A stretch of 33,381 nt of DNA from NCBI GenBank assembly GCA_015057085.1, contig SVFB01000091.1:1-33381 (forward strand), given 5' to 3'. Source of the DNA: Lachnospiraceae bacterium (GTDB taxonomy: Bacteria > Bacillota > Clostridia > Lachnospirales > Lachnospiraceae). This document shows positions 16,925 through 26,928 of the stretch, piece by piece. A program made the position numbers and the translations under genes. The notes beneath the pieces are model-generated. The model saw only the letters and a list, made by a program, of their open reading frames with translations, did not search any database and was not told the DNA's origin. Position 1 is the stretch's first letter; every line of letters begins with the position of its first letter.

Positions 16925-16956
16925 GAGGAAGTATCTTTTGGTACTTCCTCTTTTTT
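16925..16956 (+). terminator. prfA terminator
   Basis: GAGGAAGTA (16925-16933) pairs with TACTTCCTC (16942-16950), then six T. The mgtE promoter starts two bases later. Confidence 0.9.
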
Positions 16957-16957
16957 C

Positions 16958-16986
16958 TTGCAGAAGAGTTCCTTTTTCGCTATAAT
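16958..16986 (+). promoter_or_regulatory. mgtE promoter
   Basis: TTGCAG (16958-16963), 17 bases, TATAAT (16981-16986). Predicted initiation near 16993 gives a leader of about 220 bases. Confidence 0.8.
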
Positions 16987-17032
16987 GTATGCGTATATGG
17001 CCGTTTGCGGCTATGAAAAATGAAAAAACTTG

Positions 17033-17130
17033 AAAGGCAGGTGAGAGAAATGGATAGTTGTGATAGTCACAGTCGAGGTACCAACGAGGTAGAAGATGGT
17101 CACATATGTTCATTGATCGCCTGCTTTTTT
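17033..17130 (+). terminator. Conditional terminator in the mgtE leader
   Basis: RNA arms 17033-17044 and 17117-17128 pair over 12 positions and the second arm runs into six T (17125-17130). The 72-base loop contains most of the leader ORF. The left arm overlaps the leader ORF's ribosome binding site, so translation and hairpin formation should exclude each other. Confidence 0.5.
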
Positions 17131-17139
17131 GTAAGATAA
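17050..17139 (+). CDS. Putative 29-residue mgtE leader peptide
   Basis: A short ORF with a good binding site (AGGTG, six bases before the ATG), nearly the same as the one before mgtE (AGGTGAGAA then ATG). The peptide starts MDSCDSHSRG, has the acidic cluster NEVED and ends SLIACFFVR. It contains three Cys and two His and no proline. Its codons double as parts of the two competing RNA helices. Acidic nascent chains can destabilise ribosomes when Mg2+ is low, which would fit a sensor role, but that is a hypothesis. The alternative is that the ORF is accidental. Confidence 0.5.
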   Translation: MDSCDSHSRGTNEVEDGHICSLIACFFVR

Positions 17140-17214
17140 AACAGGACTTCGATCAGTAATCATATGCTTCCATCATCTACCTCATTCAGATGAAAAAACA
17201 TTATGAGGTGAGAA

Positions 17215-18636
17215 ATGGAAGAAGAATTATTAGAAGACCTTGTTCTTTCTCAAAAGCCGGATTATACAACCGAGATCATAGAGATTCTTCGTGGTACTGA
17301 AGCGCCAAGAGTGATTGCGGATAAACTTTCCGACTACCATGAGGCTGATATCGCTGATATTTTGCCTCTTATTACTGAGCAAGAACGCAAAAAGTTATAT
17401 CGAATCGTAGGAGTACAATCTTTATCTGATATTCTCGAAAGCATGGAAGAAGACGAAGCTTCCAAATACTTAGATGAGATGGATTTGCGCAAAGCGGCAA
17501 CCATCATTTCTAACATGGAGCCGGATAAGGCAGTGGATGTTTTGCGCGAGATTCAAAAAGAGAAGCGTCTGGTATTAATTGACCTTTTGAACGCAGAAGC
17601 CAAGAAAGATATCGCATTGATTGCTTCCTTTGATGAAGATGAGATTGGTAGCAAGATGACCACAAATTATGTGGACATCCGAGAAAACCTGTCGATTAAA
17701 GAAGCTATGAGCTCTTTGGTGGAGCAGGCTGCACAAAATGATAATATTTCTACAATTTTTGTAGTGGACGAGAATGGAATATTCTTTGGAGCCGTGGATT
17801 TAAAGGATTTGATCATTGCAAGACAGGGGACGAAACTGGAATCTTTGATCATGACTTCTTATCCTTATGTATACGGACACGAAATCATCGATGATTGTAT
17901 CGAACGATTAAAGGATTATAGCGAAGATTCCATTCCGGTATTGGACAACGACAATACCCTTTTGGGTGTCATCACTTCTCAAAGCATCATTCAGGTTGTG
18001 GATGAAGCCATGGGTGATGATTACGCGAAGTTGGCTGGTTTGACCGCGGAAGAAGATTTAAAAGAGCCTTTGCTCGAAAGCATGAAAAAGCGTTTGCCAT
18101 GGCTTTTGATTCTTTTGGTGCTTGGAATCGGCGTATCTTCTGTGGTTGGCATATTCGAGAAAGTGGTTGCGGAATTGACGATAATCATGGCTTTCCAATC
18201 GTTGATTCTGGATATGGCCGGAAATGTCGGAACCCAGTCGTTGGCGGTAACCATCCGTGTTTTAATGGATGAAACACTGACGGCAAAGCAAAAGTTTGGA
18301 TTGGTCGGCAAGGAAATGAGAGTCGGCTTATCAAACGGCTTATTACTTGGTATAATTTCGTTTCTCTTTGTAGGGCTATATATCAGCCTGATTAAGGGAA
18401 GGGGATTTGCATTTGGATATTCGGTATCAGCGTGTATCGGTGCGTCACTGGTAGTGGCAATGGTGATTTCATCGGCTGTAGGCACTTTGATTCCGTTATT
18501 CTTTAACAAGATAAAAGTTGATCCTGCGGTTGCTTCCGGTCCGTTGATTACGACAATCAATGACCTTGTGGCAGTCGTGACATACTATGGACTGAGTTGG
18601 ATCCTCTTGATTGAGGTGTTTCACTTAGGTGGATAG
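17215..18636 (+). CDS. mgtE: MgtE family magnesium transporter
   Basis: MgtE is a dimeric Mg2+ channel gated by Mg2+ bound to its cytoplasmic domains. The 473 residues show an acidic N domain (about 1-130), a pair of CBS domains (about 135-265), a linking helix, and five hydrophobic segments from about 290 to the end. Characteristic membrane motifs are DMAGNVGTQS and DPAVASGPLITTINDL, which contain the pore aspartate region. The C-terminus is short. The ATG follows GAGGTG, which can be masked by the leader. The ribosome binding site of the next gene overlaps this stop codon, so the Hpt gene is cotranscribed. Confidence 0.95.
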   Translation: MEEELLEDLVLSQKPDYTTEIIEILRGTEAPRVIADKLSDYHEADIADILPLITEQERKKLYRIVGVQSLSDILESMEEDEASKYLDEMDLRKAATIISNMEPDKAVDVLREIQKEKRLVLIDLLNAEAKKDIALIASFDEDEIGSKMTTNYVDIRENLSIKEAMSSLVEQAAQNDNISTIFVVDENGIFFGAVDLKDLIIARQGTKLESLIMTSYPYVYGHEIIDDCIERLKDYSEDSIPVLDNDNTLLGVITSQSIIQVVDEAMGDDYAKLAGLTAEEDLKEPLLESMKKRLPWLLILLVLGIGVSSVVGIFEKVVAELTIIMAFQSLILDMAGNVGTQSLAVTIRVLMDETLTAKQKFGLVGKEMRVGLSNGLLLGIISFLFVGLYISLIKGRGFAFGYSVSACIGASLVVAMVISSAVGTLIPLFFNKIKVDPAVASGPLITTINDLVAVVTYYGLSWILLIEVFHLGG

Positions 18637-18646
18637 GAGGAATGAA

Positions 18647-19000
18647 ATGAATGTACAGGAAGTATATGAAGCTGCACATGGCGATTTTGAAGGCACGTTG
18701 GAACGTATGATGGATGAGGAATTTATGGCCAAAATTCTTATGATGTTTTTGGACGACCCGAGTTTTATGCAGTTAAAAGAAGCATATCAGGCACAGAATG
18801 TCTCAGATTCTTTTCATGCTGCTCATACATTAAAGGGTGTTGCAGGAAACGTGGGATTAAGTGATCTTGCAAAAAAGGCAAGCGATGTGACGGAAGCATT
18901 ACGCAATTCTGATAATATTCATGATGCGGATGCATATATGCCGGCGCTTATGCAAGCCTATGAAACCGCAAAACAAGCAATAGAAAAACTGGAGGCATAG
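18647..19000 (+). CDS. Stand-alone Hpt (histidine phosphotransfer) protein
   Basis: A 117-residue all-helical protein with the Hpt phosphoacceptor motif AAHTLKGVAGNVGL; the predicted phosphorylated residue is His60. It would pass phosphate between response-regulator receiver domains in a phosphorelay. No kinase or receiver gene is in the window. Start ATG 18647 follows TAGGAGG, which includes the mgtE stop; an earlier in-frame GTG at 18629 is inside mgtE and is rejected. aroB starts eight bases downstream of the stop. A link to Mg2+ transport or aromatic synthesis is not evident. Confidence 0.88.
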   Translation: MNVQEVYEAAHGDFEGTLERMMDEEFMAKILMMFLDDPSFMQLKEAYQAQNVSDSFHAAHTLKGVAGNVGLSDLAKKASDVTEALRNSDNIHDADAYMPALMQAYETAKQAIEKLEA

Positions 19001-19008
19001 CGGTAGGC

Positions 19009-20121
19009 ATGAGTACCTTTAATGTGGAACTGAAGAAAGTAGTGGATGACAGCTACGAAATCGAAATCGGATATGATTTAAAGAGCAAGCTGGTACACGA
19101 TCTCGAAGGCGGATTGGTCGGCAAGACGAAGAAAATTGCCGTGATTACGGATTCTAATGTCAGAGATTTGTATGCGAAAGAAATCTGTGAGGCGATTGTG
19201 GATGCCGGATTCTCTTTAGACTTATTTGTATTTGCAGCAGGAGAGAAGTCAAAGACAAGAGAGACGAAGGCGATGCTGGAGGATGCGATGCTCGAAAAAG
19301 GATATCGCAGAGACTGCGCAATTATCGCAATCGGAGGAGGAGTTGTCTCTGATTTGGCCGGATTTTTGGCCGGAACATTTGCAAGAGGAGTTCCTTTTGT
19401 AAATTATTCTACGACCCTGTTATCTGCAGCAGATGCATCTGTCGGTGGAAAAACTGCGGTGGATACTGCTTTGGCAACCAATCTGATTGGTTTATTTAAT
19501 CAGCCGAAAAAGGTTTATATTGATGTGGAGACCTGGAAGACACTTCCGGAGCGTCAATTAAAGAGCGGAATGGCAGAGACAATCAAACATGCTTGCCTTG
19601 CCAATTACGAGATGTTTGAATTCCTAGAGCAGAATATGGAAGCAATCTATGCGCTTCAAAAATTTCCTTGCGAATATATTACCGAGAACAATTGCCGCAT
19701 CAAATATGACGTGGTTATGAAGGATGAATTGGAAAGCGGATTGCGAGAGGTCTTGAATTTAGGACATACCGTAGGACGCGCCATCGAAACGGTAAGTGAT
19801 TATCAATTATTGCATGGAGAAGCTGTTTCGATTGGAATGGCTGCACAGGTGCAGTTATCTGCGCGACTTGGATATATGTCAGAAGAGCAGGCGGAACGTG
19901 TCATCGCTTTGTTTGACAAGGCAGGACTTCCGACAAAGATTCCTGAATATATCGACAGAGAAGCTTTGGTGAAAAAGCTTTATACCGATAAGAAGGTACG
20001 TGATGGAAAGATTCGTTTCGTATTGCAAAAGGGAATTGGTGAAGTGGTAGAATTTTCGCCGAATGTATATTCAACACCAATCGAAGAATCGGTTGCAAGA
20101 GAAATTATTTTTGAGCTGTAA
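19009..20121 (+). CDS. aroB: 3-dehydroquinate synthase
   Basis: AroB converts DAHP to 3-dehydroquinate, step two of the shikimate pathway, using NAD+ and a divalent metal. The 370 residues carry GGGVVSDLAGFLAGTFARG (NAD binding), STTLLSAADASVGGKTAVD, SGMAETIKH (metal Glu), NLGHTVGRAIE and LHGEAVSIGMAA (metal His residues). Some stretches differ from common AroB, such as the TALATNLIGLF region, so a relative of the sugar-phosphate cyclase superfamily is a minor alternative. It is last in the mgtE-Hpt-aroB run, away from other shikimate genes in this window. Its own binding site is weak (GTAGG), which suggests coupling. Confidence 0.9.
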   Translation: MSTFNVELKKVVDDSYEIEIGYDLKSKLVHDLEGGLVGKTKKIAVITDSNVRDLYAKEICEAIVDAGFSLDLFVFAAGEKSKTRETKAMLEDAMLEKGYRRDCAIIAIGGGVVSDLAGFLAGTFARGVPFVNYSTTLLSAADASVGGKTAVDTALATNLIGLFNQPKKVYIDVETWKTLPERQLKSGMAETIKHACLANYEMFEFLEQNMEAIYALQKFPCEYITENNCRIKYDVVMKDELESGLREVLNLGHTVGRAIETVSDYQLLHGEAVSIGMAAQVQLSARLGYMSEEQAERVIALFDKAGLPTKIPEYIDREALVKKLYTDKKVRDGKIRFVLQKGIGEVVEFSPNVYSTPIEESVAREIIFEL

Positions 20122-20126
20122 AATAA

Positions 20127-20170
20127 ACGCGGAAAGCATTGCAAAAGCAGTTGTTTTCCGCGTCTTTTTT
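20127..20170 (+). terminator. aroB terminator
   Basis: ACGCGGAAA (20127-20135) pairs with TTTCCGCGT (20155-20163), with a 19-base partly structured loop, then a T run. The convergent tmcAL gene ends just after it. Confidence 0.85.
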
Positions 20171-20176
20171 GTGGTT

Positions 20177-21379
20177 TTAAGAAATGCGTATTGGAGATTG
20201 CGTCATTTCGTGATATTTTTCTGCAGATTGATATGCAATCTGCTCATAGAGCATTGCTGCGTAGATGTCTTTTTGCAGTAGAGTTTTTCCTTCTTCACTT
20301 AAAAAGTCAAAAGCATTGGCCATCTTTGCGATTAGAGGAATCCGGCTTTTTTGCTTGATTTCAGAAAGCAAATCTGTGGCATCGGAACGAAAACCGAGAA
20401 TACGATAGTAATCTGCGTGATCAGGAATGCTTTTGATATCTAAAAGAATATGCAACAGCATTCGACTGATGCGGGCATAGGAGTAATTTTTTGTCTTGAT
20501 TAAACTCGCAAATTGGGTAAAACTCTGATAATCCTTTAAATGCTTTTGGATGCGATTGGAGAGTGCAATATCGCAATCTAAGAAGTCTTCATATCCTGTG
20601 GCTTCGTGCTGTAACAGCGTTTGATAGAGCAAATCGCTAAAATCATCGGCGCAAAGAAGCTTCTTTTGACTTTTGTATTTTGCAATCGAAAGCGCATCTT
20701 CTTTTGAAAGGCCTTTTGAAAAGTCTTTATCTTCTTCTAAGGCATTGCGAATTGCACTGGCGGATAAAAATTCTCCCTCCATAGAGATATCATGATAATC
20801 ATTTCCACGGCGCAGAATCGGATGAATCCTCATATGACACCGGATCGCAGCAGCTGTGTATTCGATTCCTAAAATTGTATTTGGATCTTCAAGCATCTCA
20901 TCTGTGATTTTAAATTCACATTCAAGATTACATATCTGTTTGATCGCATTGGCACGGGCCTTTGGATATGGAACCCCTGAAGAAATGTCTGAGTGAATCA
21001 AATCTTCGAATTCTTTTGAAGGAGAAAGTACTTTTCCTGCGACAAATTCAAAGGGAAAATCCGGATATTTGGTACCAAAGCAGATGGTATCCACTACGCC
21101 TGTTTCCGCCAGCTGGCAGACCGCACGACGGGCAAAGAATTCTGCGGAGGCTGTCGCATATACTACGGGCAATTCCAATACCAGATCGGCTCCGCCTAAA
21201 AGCGCAGAAGTAGTGCGGGTATATTTGTCCATGCAAGCCGGAGCACCGCGTTGCACAAAATCACCGCTCATCATAACAAGGGCGTAGTCTGCGCCCGTTT
21301 CTTGTTTTGCTTGCTTTATGAAGTACGCATGCCCTAGATGAAAGGGATTAAATTCTGCGACAATGCCGATGGCTTTCAT
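20177..21379 (-). CDS. tmcAL: tRNA(Met) cytidine acetate ligase
   Basis: TmcAL (YlbM in Bacillus) activates acetate with ATP and acetylates the wobble cytidine of elongator tRNA-Met, improving AUG reading. The 400-residue protein begins MKAIGIVAEFNPFHLGH, with the nucleotidyltransferase HxGH motif at residues 14-17, followed by MMSGDFVQRGAPA and FLSASAIRNAL (about 206). The open frame extends 56 residues further upstream, but ATG 21379 has GGAG nine bases before it and begins the conserved domain. It converges on aroB and diverges from the HAD gene. Acetate, its substrate, is also the product of ackA further along the window. Confidence 0.93.
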   Translation of the reverse strand: MKAIGIVAEFNPFHLGHAYFIKQAKQETGADYALVMMSGDFVQRGAPACMDKYTRTTSALLGGADLVLELPVVYATASAEFFARRAVCQLAETGVVDTICFGTKYPDFPFEFVAGKVLSPSKEFEDLIHSDISSGVPYPKARANAIKQICNLECEFKITDEMLEDPNTILGIEYTAAAIRCHMRIHPILRRGNDYHDISMEGEFLSASAIRNALEEDKDFSKGLSKEDALSIAKYKSQKKLLCADDFSDLLYQTLLQHEATGYEDFLDCDIALSNRIQKHLKDYQSFTQFASLIKTKNYSYARISRMLLHILLDIKSIPDHADYYRILGFRSDATDLLSEIKQKSRIPLIAKMANAFDFLSEEGKTLLQKDIYAAMLYEQIAYQSAEKYHEMTQSPIRIS

Positions 21380-21418
21380 ATCTTTGGTCTCCATAATCAT
21401 ATAATTTGATACAAAAGA

Positions 21419-21448
21419 ATTATACACCTTAAGAAGACAAAGTGAAAA
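21419..21448 (-). promoter_or_regulatory. tmcAL promoter
   Basis: On the minus strand: TTTTCA (21443-21448), 18 bases, TATAAT (21419-21424). The spacer overlaps the -35 of the divergent HAD promoter. Confidence 0.6.
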
Positions 21449-21462
21449 TATTTGTGTATAAT
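21434..21462 (+). promoter_or_regulatory. HAD hydrolase promoter
   Basis: AAGACA (21434-21439), 17 bases, TATAAT (21457-21462). It interlocks with the tmcAL promoter. A perfect inverted repeat ATTATACAC / GTGTATAAT (21419-21427 and 21454-21462) contains both -10 boxes. Confidence 0.6.
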
Positions 21463-21496
21463 ACGGAATTGACGTGAGCCAAAAAAGGAGTGCAAG

Positions 21497-22294
21497 ATGA
21501 ATAAAATCGTTTTTTTTGATATTGACGGAACCCTTTGGGACGAGCATATGAAAATAGAAGAAAGTACCAAAGAAGCAATCGCAAAGCTAAAAGCCAATGG
21601 ACATAAGGCTTTTTTGTGCAGCGGAAGAGCACGATCTTCCATTCAGGCCAAGCATTTGCTGGAACTTGGATTTGATGGTATCATCGCAGCCTGCGGCAAT
21701 TATGTAGAAATCGGCGATGAGGTGGTCTATGACAATGTCATGAGTCCGGAGCTTGCCGAACTTGTGGTGAAAACCTTGGCTGAGTGCAAACTTCCTGCAG
21801 TTTTGGAAGGTCCGGTGGATTGCTGGATTGATACAGAAGGATTTGAACAGGATCCTTATGTGGATTATCTGTTTGATTTACTTGGAGATAAGGCGCATCC
21901 GATTCAGGGTACGGATTTGGAAATCATAATGGAAAAGTGTTCCTTTGATAATTTCCCGCATTCTGATTATGAGCGGGCAAAGGATGTGCTTGGTGCACAT
22001 TTTGATTTCATCGAGCATTCCTCAGAAGAAATCTTTCATGTAGTGGAGATGGTGCCGAAGGGAACATCGAAAGCCACAGGCATCCAATGGCTTTGTAATT
22101 ACCTGGACTTTTCTGTTGATGATACCTATGCCGTGGGCGATAGTGTCAATGATTTGGATATGCTTCGTTTTGTGGGGCATAGCATTGCGATGGGCAATGG
22201 TGTAGATGCAGTAAAAGAAGTATGTGATTATGTGACGTCGGATATCCACGAGGGCGGCATCTATCAGGCGTTGGAGCACTATGGTTTGATTTGA
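21497..22294 (+). CDS. Cof-type HAD superfamily phosphatase
   Basis: A 265-residue cytoplasmic phosphatase of HAD subfamily IIB. Motif I is FFDIDGTLWD (nucleophile and acid Asp), motif II is LCSGRAR, motif III is the Lys in PKGTSKATGI, and motif IV is VGDSVNDLDM. The cap domain lies between motifs II and III. Related proteins act on sugar phosphates, flavin mononucleotide or other small phosphates, and the substrate here cannot be predicted. The ATG follows AAAAGGAG. No good terminator separates it from the groES promoter, so some read-through into groESL is possible. Confidence 0.9.
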   Translation: MNKIVFFDIDGTLWDEHMKIEESTKEAIAKLKANGHKAFLCSGRARSSIQAKHLLELGFDGIIAACGNYVEIGDEVVYDNVMSPELAELVVKTLAECKLPAVLEGPVDCWIDTEGFEQDPYVDYLFDLLGDKAHPIQGTDLEIIMEKCSFDNFPHSDYERAKDVLGAHFDFIEHSSEEIFHVVEMVPKGTSKATGIQWLCNYLDFSVDDTYAVGDSVNDLDMLRFVGHSIAMGNGVDAVKEVCDYVTSDIHEGGIYQALEHYGLI

Positions 22295-22332
22295 AAGATT
22301 TATTAAAAAAGTATAAAAGTACGCTTTGTTAC

Positions 22333-22361
22333 TTGACAAATGTAGGCAAGGAATCTAATAT
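22333..22361 (+). promoter_or_regulatory. groESL promoter
   Basis: A perfect TTGACA (22333-22338), 17 bases, TAATAT (22356-22361). Initiation near 22368 puts the CIRCE operator at the start of the transcript. Confidence 0.9.
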
Positions 22362-22372
22362 AGGATTATCGG

Positions 22373-22399
22373 TTAGCACTCGAAAGAGATGAGTGCTAA
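22373..22399 (+). promoter_or_regulatory. CIRCE operator (HrcA binding site)
   Basis: TTAGCACTC, nine bases, GAGTGCTAA: an exact CIRCE inverted repeat just downstream of the groESL promoter. It implies heat-shock control by the HrcA repressor, which is not encoded in this window. Confidence 0.98.
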
Positions 22400-22425
22400 T
22401 AAACAGATAAAGGAGGCAACATATA

Positions 22426-22710
22426 ATGAAGTTAGTACCGTTATCAGACAGAGTTGTATTAAAGCAACTTGAAGCAGAAGAAACAACTAAGAGTGGAATC
22501 ATTCTTGCAGCAAGCGCACAGGAGAAGCCACAGCAGGCGGAGGTTATCGCTGTCGGACCGGGTGGAGTTGTAGATGGAAAAGAAGTACAGATGCAAGTAA
22601 CTGTAGGTCAGAAGGTGATCTATTCCAAATATTCAGGAACAGAAGTAAAGCTTGATGGGGAAGAGTATATCATTGTTCGCCAGGGCGATATTCTTGCAGT
22701 TGTAGAATAA
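22426..22710 (+). CDS. groES: Co-chaperonin GroES
   Basis: The 94-residue lid subunit of the GroEL chaperonin, of normal length. It begins MKLVPLSDRVVLKQLEAEE. The mobile loop lies around TTKSGIILAASAQEKPQQ, and VGQKVIYSKYSGTEVK and the C-terminal IVRQGDILAVV are conserved. The ATG follows AAAGGAGG. groEL begins 24 bases later, and both depend on the CIRCE-controlled promoter. Confidence 0.98.
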   Translation: MKLVPLSDRVVLKQLEAEETTKSGIILAASAQEKPQQAEVIAVGPGGVVDGKEVQMQVTVGQKVIYSKYSGTEVKLDGEEYIIVRQGDILAVVE

Positions 22711-22716
22711 TTTTGA

Positions 22717-24378
<1,662 letters not shown>

Positions 24379-24379
24379 A

Positions 24380-24411
24380 AAGAACGCTCAGTTTTGAGCG
24401 TTCTTTTTTTT
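24380..24411 (+). terminator. groESL terminator
   Basis: AAGAACGCTCA (24380-24390), loop GTTT, TGAGCGTTCTT (24395-24405), then a T run. Confidence 0.95.
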
Positions 24412-24461
24412 ACTAAATTTCAAAGGTTTCATTTCGACTACACATGGCTTTTAACACTACA

Positions 24462-24490
24462 TTTACAACAGATGTCGTATCATTTATAAT
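24462..24490 (+). promoter_or_regulatory. degV promoter
   Basis: TTTACA (24462-24467), 17 bases, TATAAT (24485-24490). The leader that follows can form a stem, ATCTGTTTT (24489-24497) with AAAACAGAT (24529-24537), of unknown role. Confidence 0.8.
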
Positions 24491-24570
24491 CTGTTTTGTG
24501 AAAAAATAAATCTATGACATAGTTTATAAAAACAGATGTTGGGAAATATTTGCAGAGGAGATATGAACAG

Positions 24571-25446
24571 ATGAGTAATGTTTGTGTGATTACAGATAGT
24601 AATAGCGGTCTTACGCAAGCCGAGGGAAAAGAACTTGGAATTGTCGTAATGCCAATGCCTTTTTATATTGATGGCGAAATGTATTATGAAGACATTGATT
24701 TGACACAGGAGCAGTTTTACGAAAAATTAAAGGGCGATTGTGAAATCAAGACATCGATGCCGTTGGTAGGAAATGTAACCGACAAATGGGACAAGATATT
24801 AAGAGATTATGATGAAATCGTATATATTCCGATGTCATCAGGACTCAGCAGCTCCTGCGAAACCGCATACATGCTTTCACAGGGATACGACGGAAGAGTA
24901 CAGGTCGTAAACAATCAAAGAATTTCAGTTACGCAAAGACAATCCGTATTGGATGCGCTTGCACTTGCAAAATCAGGAAAGAACGCAGAAGAAATCAAAG
25001 ATATTTTGGAGGAACAGAAATTTGAATCCTCTATTTATATTATGCTGGATACCCTGTATTATTTGAAAAAAGGCGGCAGAATCACACCTGCGGCAGCTGC
25101 GCTTGGAACCTTATTGAAATTAAAGCCGGTATTGCAGATTCAGGGCGAAAAGCTGGATGCATTTGCAAAGGCAAGAACTGTGAAACAGGCAAAGGATATC
25201 ATGATCAAGACCATGCATCATGATTTTGATGAGCGTTTTAAAGATCCGACAGGAGAGCATATGCATCTGGAGATTGCATACACCTATGACCGCGATGCAG
25301 CAATGGCATTTAAGGAAGAAGTACTTGCTTCTTTCCCAGGTTTTAAAGACGAAGATGTGGTTGTAAATCCATTATCATTATCCGTTTCGTGCCATATTGG
25401 ACCGGGTGCTTTGGCAATTGCGTGCTCAAAGAAGATAGAAAGTTAA
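24571..25446 (+). CDS. DegV family fatty-acid-binding protein
   Basis: A 291-residue protein of the DegV/EDD-fold family; characterised members bind a fatty acid, and some (FakB) present it to a fatty acid kinase. Motifs: ITDSNSGLT near the N-terminus, TSMPLVGNVTDKWD, and PMSSGLSSSCETA, which line the carboxylate-binding site. No fakA is in the window, so a kinase partnership is unproven. ATG 24571 follows AGAGGAGA at nine bases; an in-frame TTG at 24550 lies before this site and is rejected. It appears to be a single-gene unit. Confidence 0.9.
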   Translation: MSNVCVITDSNSGLTQAEGKELGIVVMPMPFYIDGEMYYEDIDLTQEQFYEKLKGDCEIKTSMPLVGNVTDKWDKILRDYDEIVYIPMSSGLSSSCETAYMLSQGYDGRVQVVNNQRISVTQRQSVLDALALAKSGKNAEEIKDILEEQKFESSIYIMLDTLYYLKKGGRITPAAAALGTLLKLKPVLQIQGEKLDAFAKARTVKQAKDIMIKTMHHDFDERFKDPTGEHMHLEIAYTYDRDAAMAFKEEVLASFPGFKDEDVVVNPLSLSVSCHIGPGALAIACSKKIES

Positions 25447-25468
25447 ACATATTTGTAAGAATATGCGG

Positions 25469-26858
<1,390 letters not shown>

Positions 26859-26867
26859 AATTTTGGA

Positions 26868-26896
26868 TTGTTTGAATTCGAAAAAGGTTCTATAAT
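26868..26896 (+). promoter_or_regulatory. ackA promoter
   Basis: TTGTTT (26868-26873), 17 bases, TATAAT (26891-26896), 33 bases before the ackA ATG. Confidence 0.75.
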
Positions 26897-26928
26897 AAAT
26901 ATAAAAATCAATCTAAGGAGACGGAAAA

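Larger units (their letters stand above)
16993..17214 (+). promoter_or_regulatory. Candidate regulatory leader of mgtE
   Basis: Elements in order: a 7-bp hairpin (16997-17014); AGGTG ribosome binding site and a 29-codon ORF (17050-17139); a 12-bp terminator-like stem (17033-17044 with 17117-17128, two G-U pairs) followed by U residues, enclosing most of the ORF; a long-range helix (17086-17108 with 17161-17183; one mismatch and one 3x3 internal loop); and an anti-Shine-Dalgarno segment (17178-17185) able to pair with the mgtE binding site (17203-17210). The long helix crosses the terminator stem and competes with the anti-SD pairing, so the three cannot all form as simple nested structures. 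mgtE genes are often under Mg2+ control. I could not find M-box sequence here. Confidence 0.6.

Noticed and set aside
16993-17214. M-box (ykoK) Mg2+ riboswitch before mgtE
   Set aside because: I looked for the conserved M-box stretches and did not see them, and the leader layout differs. A covariance-model search would settle it.
20177-21547. Longer tmcAL frame with a hydrophobic N-terminus
   Set aside because: The extra 56 codons cross the promoter region and the divergent HAD gene start. ATG 21379 has a binding site and begins the conserved domain.
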